Part shown: positions 24,424-33,284 of the stretch, in pieces
Layout of the letters: every line of letters begins with the position of its first letter
How positions within the stretch are numbered: the first letter of the stretch is position 1
DNA from: Anaerolineae bacterium
GTDB taxonomy: Bacteria > Chloroflexota > Anaerolineae > JAADDB01
Length of the DNA: 41,319 nucleotides
Direction: 5' to 3'
Assembly: GCA_015486845.1 (NCBI GenBank)
Contig: WFQU01000173.1
Coordinates: forward strand, 1 to 41,319
Program-made: the position numbers and the translations under genes
Notes under the pieces: generated by a model
Seen by the model: the letters and a program-made list of their open reading frames with translations, nothing else
Database searches by the model: none
What the model was told of the DNA's origin: nothing

Positions 24424-26631
24424 GTGACAGCAGCGCCCAGCGATTCCACCCCAGAGCCCCCAGTCGAGACCCAGAAACAGCTTGTGATCCAGAGCAAACG
24501 TCACCGTTTGTTACCCGGCTTGCCGACGCGACCACCACAGTCGCTCCTCAAACAAATACAAGCCGTTGCGCTGGGAATCGTTTTTGTTGCCATCGCCATA
24601 ATTATCACCATTTATGATTTCAATCCAGCAGCACACCTCTCCTTGAAAGTAGGGGATATTGCACCGCAAGATATTCGCGCACCTTACGCGATCAGTTACG
24701 ATAGCGACATTCTCACTGAACAGGCCATCAAACGGGCTGTGCAAGCTGTACCGGAAGTCTTCAACCCGCCTTCGGCGCGAGTTGCCCGGGAACAGGTGGA
24801 CAAAGTGCGGGATATCATTCATTTCATTGACATCGTGCGCTCGGACCAATACGCCACACCTGCCGATAAAATGGCTATGCTCAAAGCTATCAGCAGTTTA
24901 AACCTGAGCGATGCACAAATCCAGACTATTCTCTCCCTCACGCCACAACAATGGAAGCGGGATAGCAGCGAGATTATCAATGTGCTCAATACAGCCATGG
25001 CTTCAGAAATCCGCGAAGGTACAGTGGCTACAACACGCCAACGCATCCCTTTACTCATTTCAACTTACCTACCAGAACGAGAAGCACTTGTCATCGGAGA
25101 TATTGCCGGTCAGTTGATACGGGCTAATACTTTCCGAGATGAAAAGCAAACCGAGTTATTGCGCCAAAAGGCCCGCAATGCCGTAAAGCCGGTCAAGGTC
25201 AGCTATAAACCGGGGGAGATTATTATCCGGCAGGGAGAGCGCATCAGTGCTGCCGACCTGGAAGCGCTGCAAAAGTACGGTCTCTTGCAAGACCACTTTA
25301 CAACGACCCGAGTCATTAGCATCATCACACTGATCTTGCTTATCGCTGTTATCTTGGGCCTGCACCTTCATAAATATGTGCCCCAATATAGGCAGGACAG
25401 TACCCAACAATGGGCGCTTTTCTTGCTCATGACGTTTTATGTGATTGTGATCAAATGGATTGTCCCGCATCACAGCGTTTTGCCGTTCTTGCTACCGTTG
25501 GGAGCCCTGGCTATTGCCATACGCCAAACCGTTTCTCCGTCTACCGGCATCCTCAGCGCAGTATTGCTGGCCCTGTTTGCCGGCTATTTGAGTGGTGGTT
25601 CTTTAGAGCTTACCAGCTATTTAATCTTAGGCAGCGCGGCAGCAGTTTATGTTTTTGACCGGGGGGATCGTTTCAGCGCTTTCATCTGGGCCGGCGCGGC
25701 CGCTTTTGCCGCGGAGATGGCTACCATATTGGCGTTCTTTTTCCTGCCTGGCCACTGGCACGATTTGACCGGATTATTGCAGCTAAGCATCGCCGCCATC
25801 GTCAACGGCGGCTTAGTCGCCAGCGTCACCCTGCTGACTTTCTACGTGTTAGGCCTTCTCTTGCATGTGACTACAACCGTACAGTTGTTGGAACTGGCCC
25901 GCCCAACCCATCCGTTGCAAAAAGCGCTGCTCATGAAAGCGCCTGGCACCTATCACCATTCGCTTTTGGTGGCCAACATGACCGAACGGGCTGCAGATGC
26001 CGTTGGGACGGATGGGTTTCTATTGCGGGTCGGCAGTTATTACCACGACATCGGCAAAACAGTGCATCCGCAGTATTTCGTGGAGAATCAGGTCAGTGAC
26101 ATTAGCCCCCACGAGCAATTAGATCCATATTCCAGCGCTCGCATTATCATTAGCCACGTTGTGCCGGATGGCGTGGAATTAGCTAGAAAATACCATTTGC
26201 CGCCGCGCATTCAGGACTTCATCCGCGAACACCACGGCACGACACAAGTTGGTTATTTCTATCAGAAGGCGCGTGAGCAAGCAGAGGATCCAGATCAAGT
26301 AGACATCAGTGATTTTACGTACCCCGGCCCCAGGCCTCGCAGCAAAGAAACAGCCATTCTCATGCTAGCAGACGGCGTTGAAGCCATGGTGCGCAGCCGC
26401 CGACCGCATTCGGTTCAGGAAATCGAAACCAGCGTGTGGGAAATGATTCATATGCGCATGGACGAAGGACAGTTGGACAATGCCGATCTGACTTTGAAGG
26501 AAATTGCGATGATCGCAAACGTTTTCGTGCAAGTGTTACAAGGCGTCCATCATCCTCGCGTCACTTACCCTGACGAAACGCCCGCGCCGAGGCATGAACA
26601 GATTACAACAGCCGAGGAACAAACAACGTGA
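24424..26631 (+). CDS. 7TM-HD family phosphohydrolase (PgpH/YqfF-like, possible c-di-AMP phosphodiesterase)
   Basis: 735 aa from a GTG start. After a cytoplasmic N-terminus there is a TM helix at about 45-64. An extracytoplasmic 7TMR-HDED-like domain spans roughly 66-292, with PGEIIIRQGERIS at its end. Seven membrane helices lie between about 296 and 485, followed by a cytoplasmic HD domain with GTYHHSLLVANM (His511/512), YYHDIGK (His541-Asp542) and later IIISHV and REHHG metal-ligand segments. In Listeria PgpH this architecture degrades cyclic di-AMP (family knowledge); that activity is inferred here. The last four bases overlap the ybeY start (GTGA), a classic coupled arrangement, and ybeY adjacency is typical for this family. 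Confidence 0.93.
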   Translation: MTAAPSDSTPEPPVETQKQLVIQSKRHRLLPGLPTRPPQSLLKQIQAVALGIVFVAIAIIITIYDFNPAAHLSLKVGDIAPQDIRAPYAISYDSDILTEQAIKRAVQAVPEVFNPPSARVAREQVDKVRDIIHFIDIVRSDQYATPADKMAMLKAISSLNLSDAQIQTILSLTPQQWKRDSSEIINVLNTAMASEIREGTVATTRQRIPLLISTYLPEREALVIGDIAGQLIRANTFRDEKQTELLRQKARNAVKPVKVSYKPGEIIIRQGERISAADLEALQKYGLLQDHFTTTRVISIITLILLIAVILGLHLHKYVPQYRQDSTQQWALFLLMTFYVIVIKWIVPHHSVLPFLLPLGALAIAIRQTVSPSTGILSAVLLALFAGYLSGGSLELTSYLILGSAAAVYVFDRGDRFSAFIWAGAAAFAAEMATILAFFFLPGHWHDLTGLLQLSIAAIVNGGLVASVTLLTFYVLGLLLHVTTTVQLLELARPTHPLQKALLMKAPGTYHHSLLVANMTERAADAVGTDGFLLRVGSYYHDIGKTVHPQYFVENQVSDISPHEQLDPYSSARIIISHVVPDGVELARKYHLPPRIQDFIREHHGTTQVGYFYQKAREQAEDPDQVDISDFTYPGPRPRSKETAILMLADGVEAMVRSRRPHSVQEIETSVWEMIHMRMDEGQLDNADLTLKEIAMIANVFVQVLQGVHHPRVTYPDETPAPRHEQITTAEEQTT

Positions 26632-27125
26632 AAACTTTCAGACGAGATCATATCAGTATCGAGGTTGATGAGCAATGGAAAAAGGAGACACCAACAGCGC
26701 TTTTAACGCAGGTAGCCACCGCCGTTCTGCGCCTGGAAGATGCTCCGGACAAAGAAGTAACCATTGTCATCGGCAACACAATGCAAATACAAGCACTGAA
26801 CCGCGTCTACCGGAATGTGGACGCACCCACCGATGTTCTTTCGTTCTCAGCGCGGGAGGGAGAGGAAGATTTCGTCTCCGCGCCGGAAGCAGAGAACTAT
26901 TTGGGTGACGTTATTATCGCTTTCCCCATAGCCCAGCGCCAGGCAAGTGAGCACGGTATATCCATCGCCGAAGAGTTGGCGCTTTTGACCATTCACGGTT
27001 TGCTACACCTTTTAGGTTATGACCATGCCACGCCGAAGGAAGAAGAAATAATGTTTAACCGCCAAAAAGCGCTTCTCGCCCAATGCATCACCGATGCCAA
27101 CCGGAAAAATGAACCAACAGCCTGA
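26628..27125 (+). CDS. ybeY: endoribonuclease YbeY (rRNA maturation/quality control)
   Basis: 165 aa, GTG start within the GTGA overlap with the preceding gene. The zinc-binding motif HGLLHLLGYDH supplies His123, His127 and His133. The conserved NxxYRNVDAPTDVLSF and YLGDVIIAFP segments are present. YbeY is a metal-dependent single-strand endoribonuclease needed for 16S rRNA 3'-end maturation and ribosome quality control. Its position between the HD phosphohydrolase and dgkA is the usual one in many bacteria. The 3' end overlaps the dgkA start by 17 bp. The sequence shows no anomalies. Confidence 0.96.
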   Translation: MKTFRRDHISIEVDEQWKKETPTALLTQVATAVLRLEDAPDKEVTIVIGNTMQIQALNRVYRNVDAPTDVLSFSAREGEEDFVSAPEAENYLGDVIIAFPIAQRQASEHGISIAEELALLTIHGLLHLLGYDHATPKEEEIMFNRQKALLAQCITDANRKNEPTA

Positions 27126-27501
27126 TCGCCCGGGTGCCTCTTCTTTTTGGGTCAGTGTGCGCTTTGCCGCACAGGGGATACGTTATGCTACGACCCACGA
27201 GCGCAATTTTCGCATCGACCTGGTCTTTCTATTCTTTTCCGCCGTTCTGGCCGCTTATTTGCAATTGGATTTTCTCCGTTGGAGTATCTTGTTCCTTTGT
27301 TGGGGACTTGTTTTGGGAGCGGAGCTGATGAACAGCGCCGTGGAAGCCGTTGTCGATTTAGCACAGCCAGAATACCACGATTTGGCCCGCATTGCCAAAG
27401 ACTGTGCAGCCGGCGCGGTGCTAATCAGCGCGGCGATGGCAGCGGTAATCGGCACCCTGCTGCTGGCACTGCCCTTATGCCGACTTTGGCTCTGTGGATA
27501 A
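27109..27501 (+). CDS. dgkA: diacylglycerol kinase/undecaprenol kinase (DgkA)
   Basis: 130 aa from MNQQPDRPGA, a small integral-membrane kinase with about three TM helices (38-52, 55-71 and 101-122). The family signature GAELMNSAVEAVVDL has Glu72 and Glu79 and the downstream segment IAKDCAAGAVLI has Asp98, matching the DgkA metal- and lipid-binding motifs. It phosphorylates diacylglycerol or, more commonly in Gram-positive-type members, undecaprenol for envelope synthesis. The start at 27109 was preferred over an in-frame ATG at 27094 because a GGA lies just upstream; neither SD is strong, as expected for a gene coupled to ybeY. It is the last gene of the operon. Confidence 0.92.
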   Translation: MNQQPDRPGASSFWVSVRFAAQGIRYATTHERNFRIDLVFLFFSAVLAAYLQLDFLRWSILFLCWGLVLGAELMNSAVEAVVDLAQPEYHDLARIAKDCAAGAVLISAAMAAVIGTLLLALPLCRLWLCG

Positions 27502-27992
27502 CCTGTGGACAAAGTGCCGGGGGATGTGAATAAACGATCATGTATTAAACCTCTGGAGTCCGGGATGCGGCATCTATCACTCTGTCAACCGTGGAACAAT
27601 GGCATTGTCTGCTTTCGAATCAGTGAATGGACGCATCGACGAATGGCTTGCCTGCGATTCTCACCCGCCGATCTGATGAGTAATTAGCCGGTGGCTGGCA
27701 GCAGTTAGCACGGATATACAAACATAGCAATCGCAATCGGCCAACGGCGATCGGCTAACGGCTCTCTGCACAGCATTCATAGCCAGCGGTTCTCGCCTAC
27801 TGTATCATAGCACAGTTGACAGAGTACTAATTTTAGCAGTGTGATCTTTGCACGAATAGTAAAAACTTGTCGTTTTAGTATGACCGGTCAACCCTTCGGC
27901 TCTCATTATAACGGATGGAAAACATTTTCTGGCGGCCAGACGCACTTGGTGTATAATGAGATAGATGTCAGAGCGTCAAAAAGGTGGACACC
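27502..27992. other. gene-free region before yvcK, with -10 promoter and short tandem repeat
   Basis: No credible gene. A 14-bp tandem pair (AATCGGCCAACGGC at 27735-27748, GATCGGCTAACGGC at 27749-27762) is visible. A consensus TATAAT at 27952-27957 lies 36 nt before the yvcK ATG and is its likely -10; no strong -35 is seen. Two DnaA-box-like TGTGGA(T/C)AA nonamers at 27493-27501 and 27505-27513 begin at the dgkA stop codon. The mosaic repeat modules of the other islands are absent here. Confidence 0.5.
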
Positions 27993-29285
27993 ATGAGCTG
28001 GCTGAACAAAAAACTTCTCTATCCTGGATTATACATCAAGCGCTGGCTGCTTTTGCTTATCTTGGGCATTACCACCATTAGCTTAGGATTTGCTTACCTC
28101 TTGCGACAACTGTACATCCAAGGCACTTATCCGTTCGTTTTCTATTATTTGACATTGCAATTTTTACCTCGTTGGATGCGTGCTTTGGTTTTCGCTTCCG
28201 CCGGCACAGTGATGGTGGTCGTGGCCATCATACAGCTCAATCGCACTATCTTGGCGCCTTATATGCGCCCGGGGCAGGAAAATGTCGTCGAAGCGATCTA
28301 TCAACACCAACAATTGGGCCGTGGGCCCCGCATCACCGCTTTAGGTGGCGGAACCGGTTTGCCGGTGCTGCTTAGCGGCTTGAAACAACATACTTCGAAC
28401 CTCTCCGCCATCGTGACCGTAGCCGATGACGGGGGCAGCTCTGGCCGCTTGCGACAAGAATTAGGTATTCTGCCCCCCGGCGACTTTCGCAATTGCATTG
28501 CTGCGCTTTCCGAAGCAGAATTGTTGACCACGCGGCTGTTTCAATACCGGTTTAATCGGGGCAGCGGCCTGAATGGGCACAGTTTTGGCAATCTCTTCAT
28601 CGCTTCCATGGCCGGCGTAACCGGCAGTTTCGAACAAGGCTTGTTGGAAGCCAGCCGGGTCCTGGCCGTTCGAGGACGTGTCCTGCCCAGCACATTGGAC
28701 TTAGTTACCCTCATTGCCGATGTAGTCTCGCCACAAGGCACCGCGCGCGAACAAGTGATCTGGAAACGGATCGAGGGCGAATCCAAGATACCGCAGCCGG
28801 AGCACCATATTCTGCGCGTGTACTTAGATCCACCGGTTAAGCGCGCTTACCCGGAAGCACTACGAGCCATCTTGGAAGCAGATCTCATTATAGCCGGCCC
28901 GGGCAGCCTTTACACCAGCGTCATCCCAAACCTATTAGTCGAAGAAATCGCACAAGCGTTGCAAATTAGTCCCGCCCGCAAATTATATGTGTGCAATATT
29001 GCCACGCAGCCCGGCGAAACGGAAGGATATACCGTGCAAGATCATGTCCAAGCCATAAACGACCACCTTGGACATCGTGTTTTTACGGATGTGTTGTATA
29101 ATACGAATTGGGGATTACCGCTACCAAAACAAAGCGGCGTAGGCTGGGTCAAGCCGGGGCCGGATAACGGCCGTTACCGCCTTATCGGCGCTGACTGCCT
29201 TGACGAAAGCAACATAGAACCACGTCATAACCCAGCCAAGTTGGCAAAAGCTGTGATAGCATATCTTTCTTCACAGGATAAATGA
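27993..29285 (+). CDS. yvcK: YvcK/CofD-like protein (gluconeogenesis factor), membrane-anchored
   Basis: 430 aa from ATG 27993 (AAGGTGG 5 nt upstream; the GTG three codons earlier lies inside that SD). Two N-terminal TM helices (about 18-37 and 62-82) precede the YvcK domain, which has ALGGGTGLPV (117-126), TVADDGGSSGRLR (142-154), LPPGDFRNCIAAL and LNGHSFGNL (193-201). YvcK/GluF binds UDP-sugars and is needed for growth on gluconeogenic substrates and for cell shape in Bacillus (family knowledge). The N-terminal membrane anchor is an addition to the basic fold. It lies immediately upstream of gap and pgk, which fits a role in central carbon flux. Confidence 0.92.
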   Translation: MSWLNKKLLYPGLYIKRWLLLLILGITTISLGFAYLLRQLYIQGTYPFVFYYLTLQFLPRWMRALVFASAGTVMVVVAIIQLNRTILAPYMRPGQENVVEAIYQHQQLGRGPRITALGGGTGLPVLLSGLKQHTSNLSAIVTVADDGGSSGRLRQELGILPPGDFRNCIAALSEAELLTTRLFQYRFNRGSGLNGHSFGNLFIASMAGVTGSFEQGLLEASRVLAVRGRVLPSTLDLVTLIADVVSPQGTAREQVIWKRIEGESKIPQPEHHILRVYLDPPVKRAYPEALRAILEADLIIAGPGSLYTSVIPNLLVEEIAQALQISPARKLYVCNIATQPGETEGYTVQDHVQAINDHLGHRVFTDVLYNTNWGLPLPKQSGVGWVKPGPDNGRYRLIGADCLDESNIEPRHNPAKLAKAVIAYLSSQDK

Positions 29286-29333
29286 TGGAGGGAATGTAGA
29301 CTGTTGCCTCTGAACAAGAGAAGGAGTTGTACT

Positions 29334-30347
29334 ATGAAGACACGTGTTGGCATTAACGGATTTGGACGAATCGGTCGGCAGGTTTTTAAGTCTATTCGCG
29401 AGCGTTACGGGGATGAATTAGAGGTCGTCGCCATCAATGATCTATTCTCTGCCGAAATAAACGCCCATCTGCTGCGCCATGATACCAATTATGGCGCTTA
29501 TCCGGGCACGGTAGAAGTAAAAGATGGTAACTTAGTCGTCGACGGTGATGAAGTGCGGGTGTATGCCCAACGCAACCCGGCAGAATTACCCTGGCGCGAG
29601 TTGGGCGTGGAAATCGTAGTGGAGTCCACCGGCGTTTTCCGTAAACGCGAACAAGCTGCCCTTCATTTAGAGGCTGGTGCTAAAAAAGTCATCATTAGCG
29701 CCCCGGCCACGGCGCCGGATTTGACGGTCGTACTCGGCGTCAACGAGGAAATGTACGATCCAAAGAAACATAACATCATTTCCAACGCTTCTTGTACCAC
29801 CAACTGTTTGGCGCCGGCAGTCAAAGCTGTGCACGACGCATTTGGCATAGAACGGGGCCTTTTGACCACTGTACACTCTTACACCAACGACCAGCGCATT
29901 TTGGATCTGCCGCATAAGGATTTCCGACGGGCCCGAGCCGCTGCCATGAACATCATTCCCACCACCACCGGCGCTGCTAAAGCGGTAACCATAGTCATTC
30001 CGGCATTGGAAGGGCGCTTCGACGGCATGGCCATGCGTGTGCCAACTTCCACCGTCTCCATTGTGGATTTTGTTGCTGTGCTCAAGAAGAACACGACGAC
30101 AGAGGCGCTGCACGAGGCATTCCAAGTGGCAGCAGATGGTCGTATGAAAGGCATCCTGGATATTACGTCTGAACCGCTGGTTTCTTCTGATTACAAAGGT
30201 ACGACTTTCTCCAGTATCGTCGATGCACCGTTTACCAAAGTATACGGCGAGAATATGGTGAAAGTGATAGCCTGGTATGACAACGAGTGGGGCTATTCTA
30301 CCCGCGTGGCCGATCTGACCCAATTGATCGTTGCCAAAGGTCTTTAG
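29334..30347 (+). CDS. gap: glyceraldehyde-3-phosphate dehydrogenase, type I
   Basis: 337 aa from [10 protein letters not shown], chosen because AAGGAG lies 8 nt upstream; a start ten codons earlier lacks family similarity. The NAD-binding [10 protein letters not shown] is at 6-15 and Asp36 in AINDLF favours NAD. The active site is [13 protein letters not shown] with nucleophile Cys154 and His181 ([10 protein letters not shown]). The phosphate-site and C-terminal segments [15 protein letters not shown] are intact. The gene follows yvcK by 48 bp and precedes pgk by 123 bp, so yvcK-gap may be co-transcribed, while pgk may also have its own promoter. Functions in glycolysis and gluconeogenesis. 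Confidence 0.98.
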   Translation: MKTRVGINGFGRIGRQVFKSIRERYGDELEVVAINDLFSAEINAHLLRHDTNYGAYPGTVEVKDGNLVVDGDEVRVYAQRNPAELPWRELGVEIVVESTGVFRKREQAALHLEAGAKKVIISAPATAPDLTVVLGVNEEMYDPKKHNIISNASCTTNCLAPAVKAVHDAFGIERGLLTTVHSYTNDQRILDLPHKDFRRARAAAMNIIPTTTGAAKAVTIVIPALEGRFDGMAMRVPTSTVSIVDFVAVLKKNTTTEALHEAFQVAADGRMKGILDITSEPLVSSDYKGTTFSSIVDAPFTKVYGENMVKVIAWYDNEWGYSTRVADLTQLIVAKGL

Positions 30348-30390
30348 TTCACCTTTTGGGCGCGTTGGGCGTCATTACGTTACCTAAAAG

Positions 30391-30417
30391 TGGGAGGTGT
30401 TCGTTGAGCATCTCCCA
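30391..30417 (+). terminator. weak terminator-like hairpin between gap and pgk
   Basis: TGGGAGGTG pairs with CATCTCCCA (one G-T) around a 9-nt loop. Only a mixed TTCGTTTGG follows, so termination would be partial at best; attenuation or mRNA processing is also possible. Confidence 0.4.
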
Positions 30418-30435
30418 TTCGTTTGGTAGATAGAA

Positions 30436-30441
30436 TACAAT
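30436..30441 (+). promoter_or_regulatory. putative -10 of pgk
   Basis: TACAAT lies 30 nt before the pgk start codon. A -35 is not recognisable. It could provide pgk expression independent of gap. Confidence 0.3.
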
Positions 30442-30470
30442 ATGTAGCTGAACAAAAATCGAGGTTAGCA

Positions 30471-31661
30471 ATGCATTTACAAAAAAAGACCATACGTGAC
30501 GTTGACTGGGCAGGACGCAAAGCATTGTTGCGCGTGGATTTCAACGTACCACTGGCTAATGGCCAGGTCAGCGACGACACCCGCATTCGCGCTGCTTTGC
30601 CGACGCTGCGTTATTTGCTGGAACAGGGCGCGGCGTTGATTCTTATGTCTCATTTAGGCCGGCCCAAAGGAAAAGTAGATCCGGCATTAAGCTTGGCACC
30701 CATCGCCACGCGCTTAGCCCAATTGTTGGGTAAGCCGGTCATCATGGCTCCGGATTGCATCGGCCCGGCGGTGCAACAACTGGCAGAGAACTTACGTCCC
30801 GGCGAAGTGCTCCTTTTAGAGAACACTCGCTTTCACCCCGGCGAGAAGAAAAATGACCCGGCGTTTGCAAAAGCGTTGGCCGACCTGGCCGGGCCAAACG
30901 GTATTTTCGTCAATGATGCCTTCGGCAGCGCCCACCGTGCCCACGCCTCCACCGTTGGCGTCGCCAAGTTTTTACCCGCAGTGAGCGGTTTCCTCATGGA
31001 AAAAGAGTTGACTTACTTGGGCAATGCTTTGGAAGCGCCAGAGCATCCGTTCATTGCCATCATGGGCGGCGCTAAAGTCTCGGACAAAGTGCCTGTTATC
31101 CGCTCGCTATTGAATAAGGCGGATCGTGTGCTCATCGGCGGCGGCATGGCGAATACGTTTTTCAAGGCACAAGGTTATGCTGTGGGCAAATCATTGGTCG
31201 AAGACGACGTCTTGGACGTGGCCAAGTCACTGTTAGCGACTTTCGGCGATCGGCTACAATTGCCGATTGATGTCGTGGTCGCGGATGGATTTAAGCCGGA
31301 CGCCGTCCACAAAATAGTTGCTTTAACCGATGTGCCAGACGGCTGGATGATTTTAGACATTGGGCCAGCCACTGTTGCCGCGTTCAAAGAAATTTTATCC
31401 ACCGCCAAAACAATCATCTGGAATGGGCCCATGGGCGTGTTCGAATTTCCAATCTTTGCCCAGGGTACCTTTGCCATCGCTCAAGCTTTGGCCAATTTAC
31501 CGGATGCTGTGACAATCATCGGGGGTGGTGATTCTGCAGCAGCGGTGCGGCAGGCCGGCATGACAGACAAAATGAGCCATGTTTCCACCGGCGGCGGTGC
31601 TTCCTTAGAATTCTTAGAAGGCAAAACGCTCCCCGGTGTGGCCGCGTTGGCCGATAAATAA
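30471..31661 (+). CDS. pgk: phosphoglycerate kinase
   Basis: 396 aa from [10 protein letters not shown], with GAGGT 6 nt upstream. The family signature RVDFNVPL is at 21-28. [35 protein letters not shown], the [12 protein letters not shown] nucleotide-site segment and the C-terminal [13 protein letters not shown] and [14 protein letters not shown] loops are all present, so the enzyme should be active. It interconverts 1,3-bisphosphoglycerate/ADP and 3-phosphoglycerate/ATP. No fused triosephosphate isomerase and no tpiA follows; a small unknown gene does instead. Confidence 0.98.
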   Translation: MHLQKKTIRDVDWAGRKALLRVDFNVPLANGQVSDDTRIRAALPTLRYLLEQGAALILMSHLGRPKGKVDPALSLAPIATRLAQLLGKPVIMAPDCIGPAVQQLAENLRPGEVLLLENTRFHPGEKKNDPAFAKALADLAGPNGIFVNDAFGSAHRAHASTVGVAKFLPAVSGFLMEKELTYLGNALEAPEHPFIAIMGGAKVSDKVPVIRSLLNKADRVLIGGGMANTFFKAQGYAVGKSLVEDDVLDVAKSLLATFGDRLQLPIDVVVADGFKPDAVHKIVALTDVPDGWMILDIGPATVAAFKEILSTAKTIIWNGPMGVFEFPIFAQGTFAIAQALANLPDAVTIIGGGDSAAAVRQAGMTDKMSHVSTGGGASLEFLEGKTLPGVAALADK

Positions 31662-31706
31662 CCAATCAAACAGGCGACATAGCGTACCGCAGGACAAAGG
31701 TATTCC

Positions 31707-32006
31707 ATGAGCTTTTGGAAGAATATTAGCCAAGCGTTACGGGGTGACATCATGCTGCCGCGTTCGTTGTACACGTTAAAAGTGCGCTCCCGTCGTTGCC
31801 AGGAGACGATTAACGTCGAAGTGAATTTGCGCCAAGAGCTACTGGCCCAATATGACAACCGTGGCCAGCTTACTGGTTACTATTGTCGTAAATTAGCGGA
31901 GGGTTCAGGGGCCAATCGTTGTTTCGATACGGTAACTATCGAGCTTTACTTCGATAAGAAACAACAACTGTTGCGCCGCGAGATCGAGAACGGGGTTTTC
32001 CTGTGA
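31707..32006 (+). CDS. small protein of unknown function downstream of pgk
   Basis: 99 aa, AAAGGT about 6 nt before the ATG, 45 bp after pgk in the same direction, so probably the last gene of the glycolytic block. I do not recognise a family. It is basic at the N-terminus ([20 protein letters not shown]) and has three cysteines (in RRCQE, YYCRKL and NRCFD). It ends in a strand-rich segment ([22 protein letters not shown]). There is no signal peptide or TM. The cysteine pattern could bind metal or form disulphides, but the spacing does not match a known zinc ribbon. Coding looks genuine from the SD, the position and base composition like its neighbours. Confidence 0.75.
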   Translation: MSFWKNISQALRGDIMLPRSLYTLKVRSRRCQETINVEVNLRQELLAQYDNRGQLTGYYCRKLAEGSGANRCFDTVTIELYFDKKQQLLRREIENGVFL

Positions 32007-32030
32007 TTCAATGACCGGACTTCCGCGTGA

Positions 32031-32094
32031 GAGAAGAGGGAAAGCGAAAAATGGAGAATAGCAGGAACGCATGTACCTCGTTTCCCTTTCTCTT
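32031..32094. terminator. long inverted repeat between convergent genes
   Basis: AGAGAAGAGGGAAAGCGA (32031-32048) is an imperfect reverse complement of TCGTTTCCCTTTCTCT (32079-32094), with a loop of about 30 nt. Its position between the converging small gene and thrC suggests a bidirectional terminator-like structure, but the loop is long and the T-run short. Confidence 0.4.
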
Positions 32095-32137
32095 TGTGCG
32101 GCTTCGCGCGAGAAAACGTGCTCTTTTTCCCGAAACG

Positions 32138-33247
32138 CTACGCCATTTCTGGCTTCTTTAGGCCATTTCCGGTCAAGGGGATAACCACAACTGCGTCGGG
32201 GTCGATCTGTTCGCGCAAGTGGAGCAGAGCAGCTACCGGCGCAGCGCTGGTTGGTTCCACAAAAAGGCCATAATGCGCCAAACGCCGTCGGGCTGCAAGA
32301 ATTTCTTCCTCGCTAACCGCCACGGCCAAGCCGTGGCTAGCGCGCAATGCTTCTATCAATTGGCGACCACGCACCGGCTGGGTGATGGCTATGCCGTCGG
32401 CAACAGTGTAATCGGGTGCGACGGCGGCTACCTGCGCTGCGCCAGCGCTAAAGGCCCGTACTAACGGAGCTACTTTACTTGCCTGCACGGCCACTAAGCG
32501 CGGCAAACGGTTGATCAAGCCGGCGGCTTGCAACCGCTTGAAGCCTTCATAGAGCCCCAAAAAGAGCGTGCCTTGTCCCGTCGGCAGCAAAATCCAATCT
32601 GGGGCATGTCCCCCCAATTGTTCCCAAATCTCGAAAGCCGCCGTCTGTTGGCCGACTAAATTGATGGGCACCCAAGCATGGCTGGCATAGAAAATACCGT
32701 CGGTCGCCAGATGCTGAGCAGCTTTCGTTGCCTCCGGCCGGGGGCCCGGCACACTGATCAAGTCGGCGCCAAAGTTACGTATCTGTGCCTTTTTCCCTTC
32801 TGGCGCGTAAGCCGGAGTGCAAATATGCGCTTTGATGCCCGCCATAGCCGCGTAAGCGGCCATTGAAGCTCCGGCGTTGCCGGACGAATCGTCTGCCACT
32901 TCCTTGATGCCAAGATCGGCTAAACGATTAATCACTAACGCCACACCGCGATCCTTAAAGGAACCGGTGGGTAGCAAGAATTCCAGCTTAAAAAGCACCT
33001 TCCCGCCCCACCCCGGCGATGCAATGAGCGGTGTCCAGCCTTCCCCTAAGGTCAACAGCTTGTGGTCAGGCGGCAAGGGGAAAAACGCCCGGTAACGCCA
33101 CAATCCGGGGGCAGAAGGAGCAATGTGCGCCGGCTCAAACGCCGGCAAATCGCGCCAAACCAAGGGGCCACCACAACTTGGGCAGCGCCACAATTCACGT
33201 TCCCCGCTAAAAGTCTCTCCGCATTGCATACAAACTAAGTGTTGCAT
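32138..33247 (-). CDS. thrC: threonine synthase-like PLP enzyme with N-terminal zinc ribbon
   Basis: 369 aa from MQHLVCMQCG; GGGAGA about 6 nt upstream favours this ATG over one six codons earlier. A small zinc ribbon (Cys6, Cys9, Cys22, Cys25) precedes a fold-type II PLP domain with the PLP lysine Lys98 in LLPTGSFKDRGVAL, the phosphate loop SSGNAGASMAAYAA and LPTGQGTLFLGLYEGF. Threonine synthase turns O-phosphohomoserine into threonine; many bacterial members carry such a zinc ribbon. Other PLP lyases of the same fold (cysteate or diaminopropionate types) cannot be excluded. It lies 37 bp downstream of the unknown acidic protein gene on the same strand. Confidence 0.85.
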   Translation of the reverse strand: MQHLVCMQCGETFSGERELWRCPSCGGPLVWRDLPAFEPAHIAPSAPGLWRYRAFFPLPPDHKLLTLGEGWTPLIASPGWGGKVLFKLEFLLPTGSFKDRGVALVINRLADLGIKEVADDSSGNAGASMAAYAAMAGIKAHICTPAYAPEGKKAQIRNFGADLISVPGPRPEATKAAQHLATDGIFYASHAWVPINLVGQQTAAFEIWEQLGGHAPDWILLPTGQGTLFLGLYEGFKRLQAAGLINRLPRLVAVQASKVAPLVRAFSAGAAQVAAVAPDYTVADGIAITQPVRGRQLIEALRASHGLAVAVSEEEILAARRRLAHYGLFVEPTSAAPVAALLHLREQIDPDAVVVIPLTGNGLKKPEMA

Positions 33248-33284
33248 GACATCTCCCGCGAACACGCTTCAGGCAAATTCTCGT

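Noticed and set aside
27493-27513. Two DnaA-box-like nonamers (TGTGGATAA, TGTGGACAA) suggesting a replication origin
   Set aside because: Only two boxes; the first is made by the last codons and stop of dgkA. No dnaA/dnaN genes or AT-rich unwinding region are nearby.
30471-32006. Expectation of a pgk-tpi fusion or tpiA gene after pgk
   Set aside because: pgk ends normally at 396 residues, and the following 99-residue protein has no TIM-barrel motifs.
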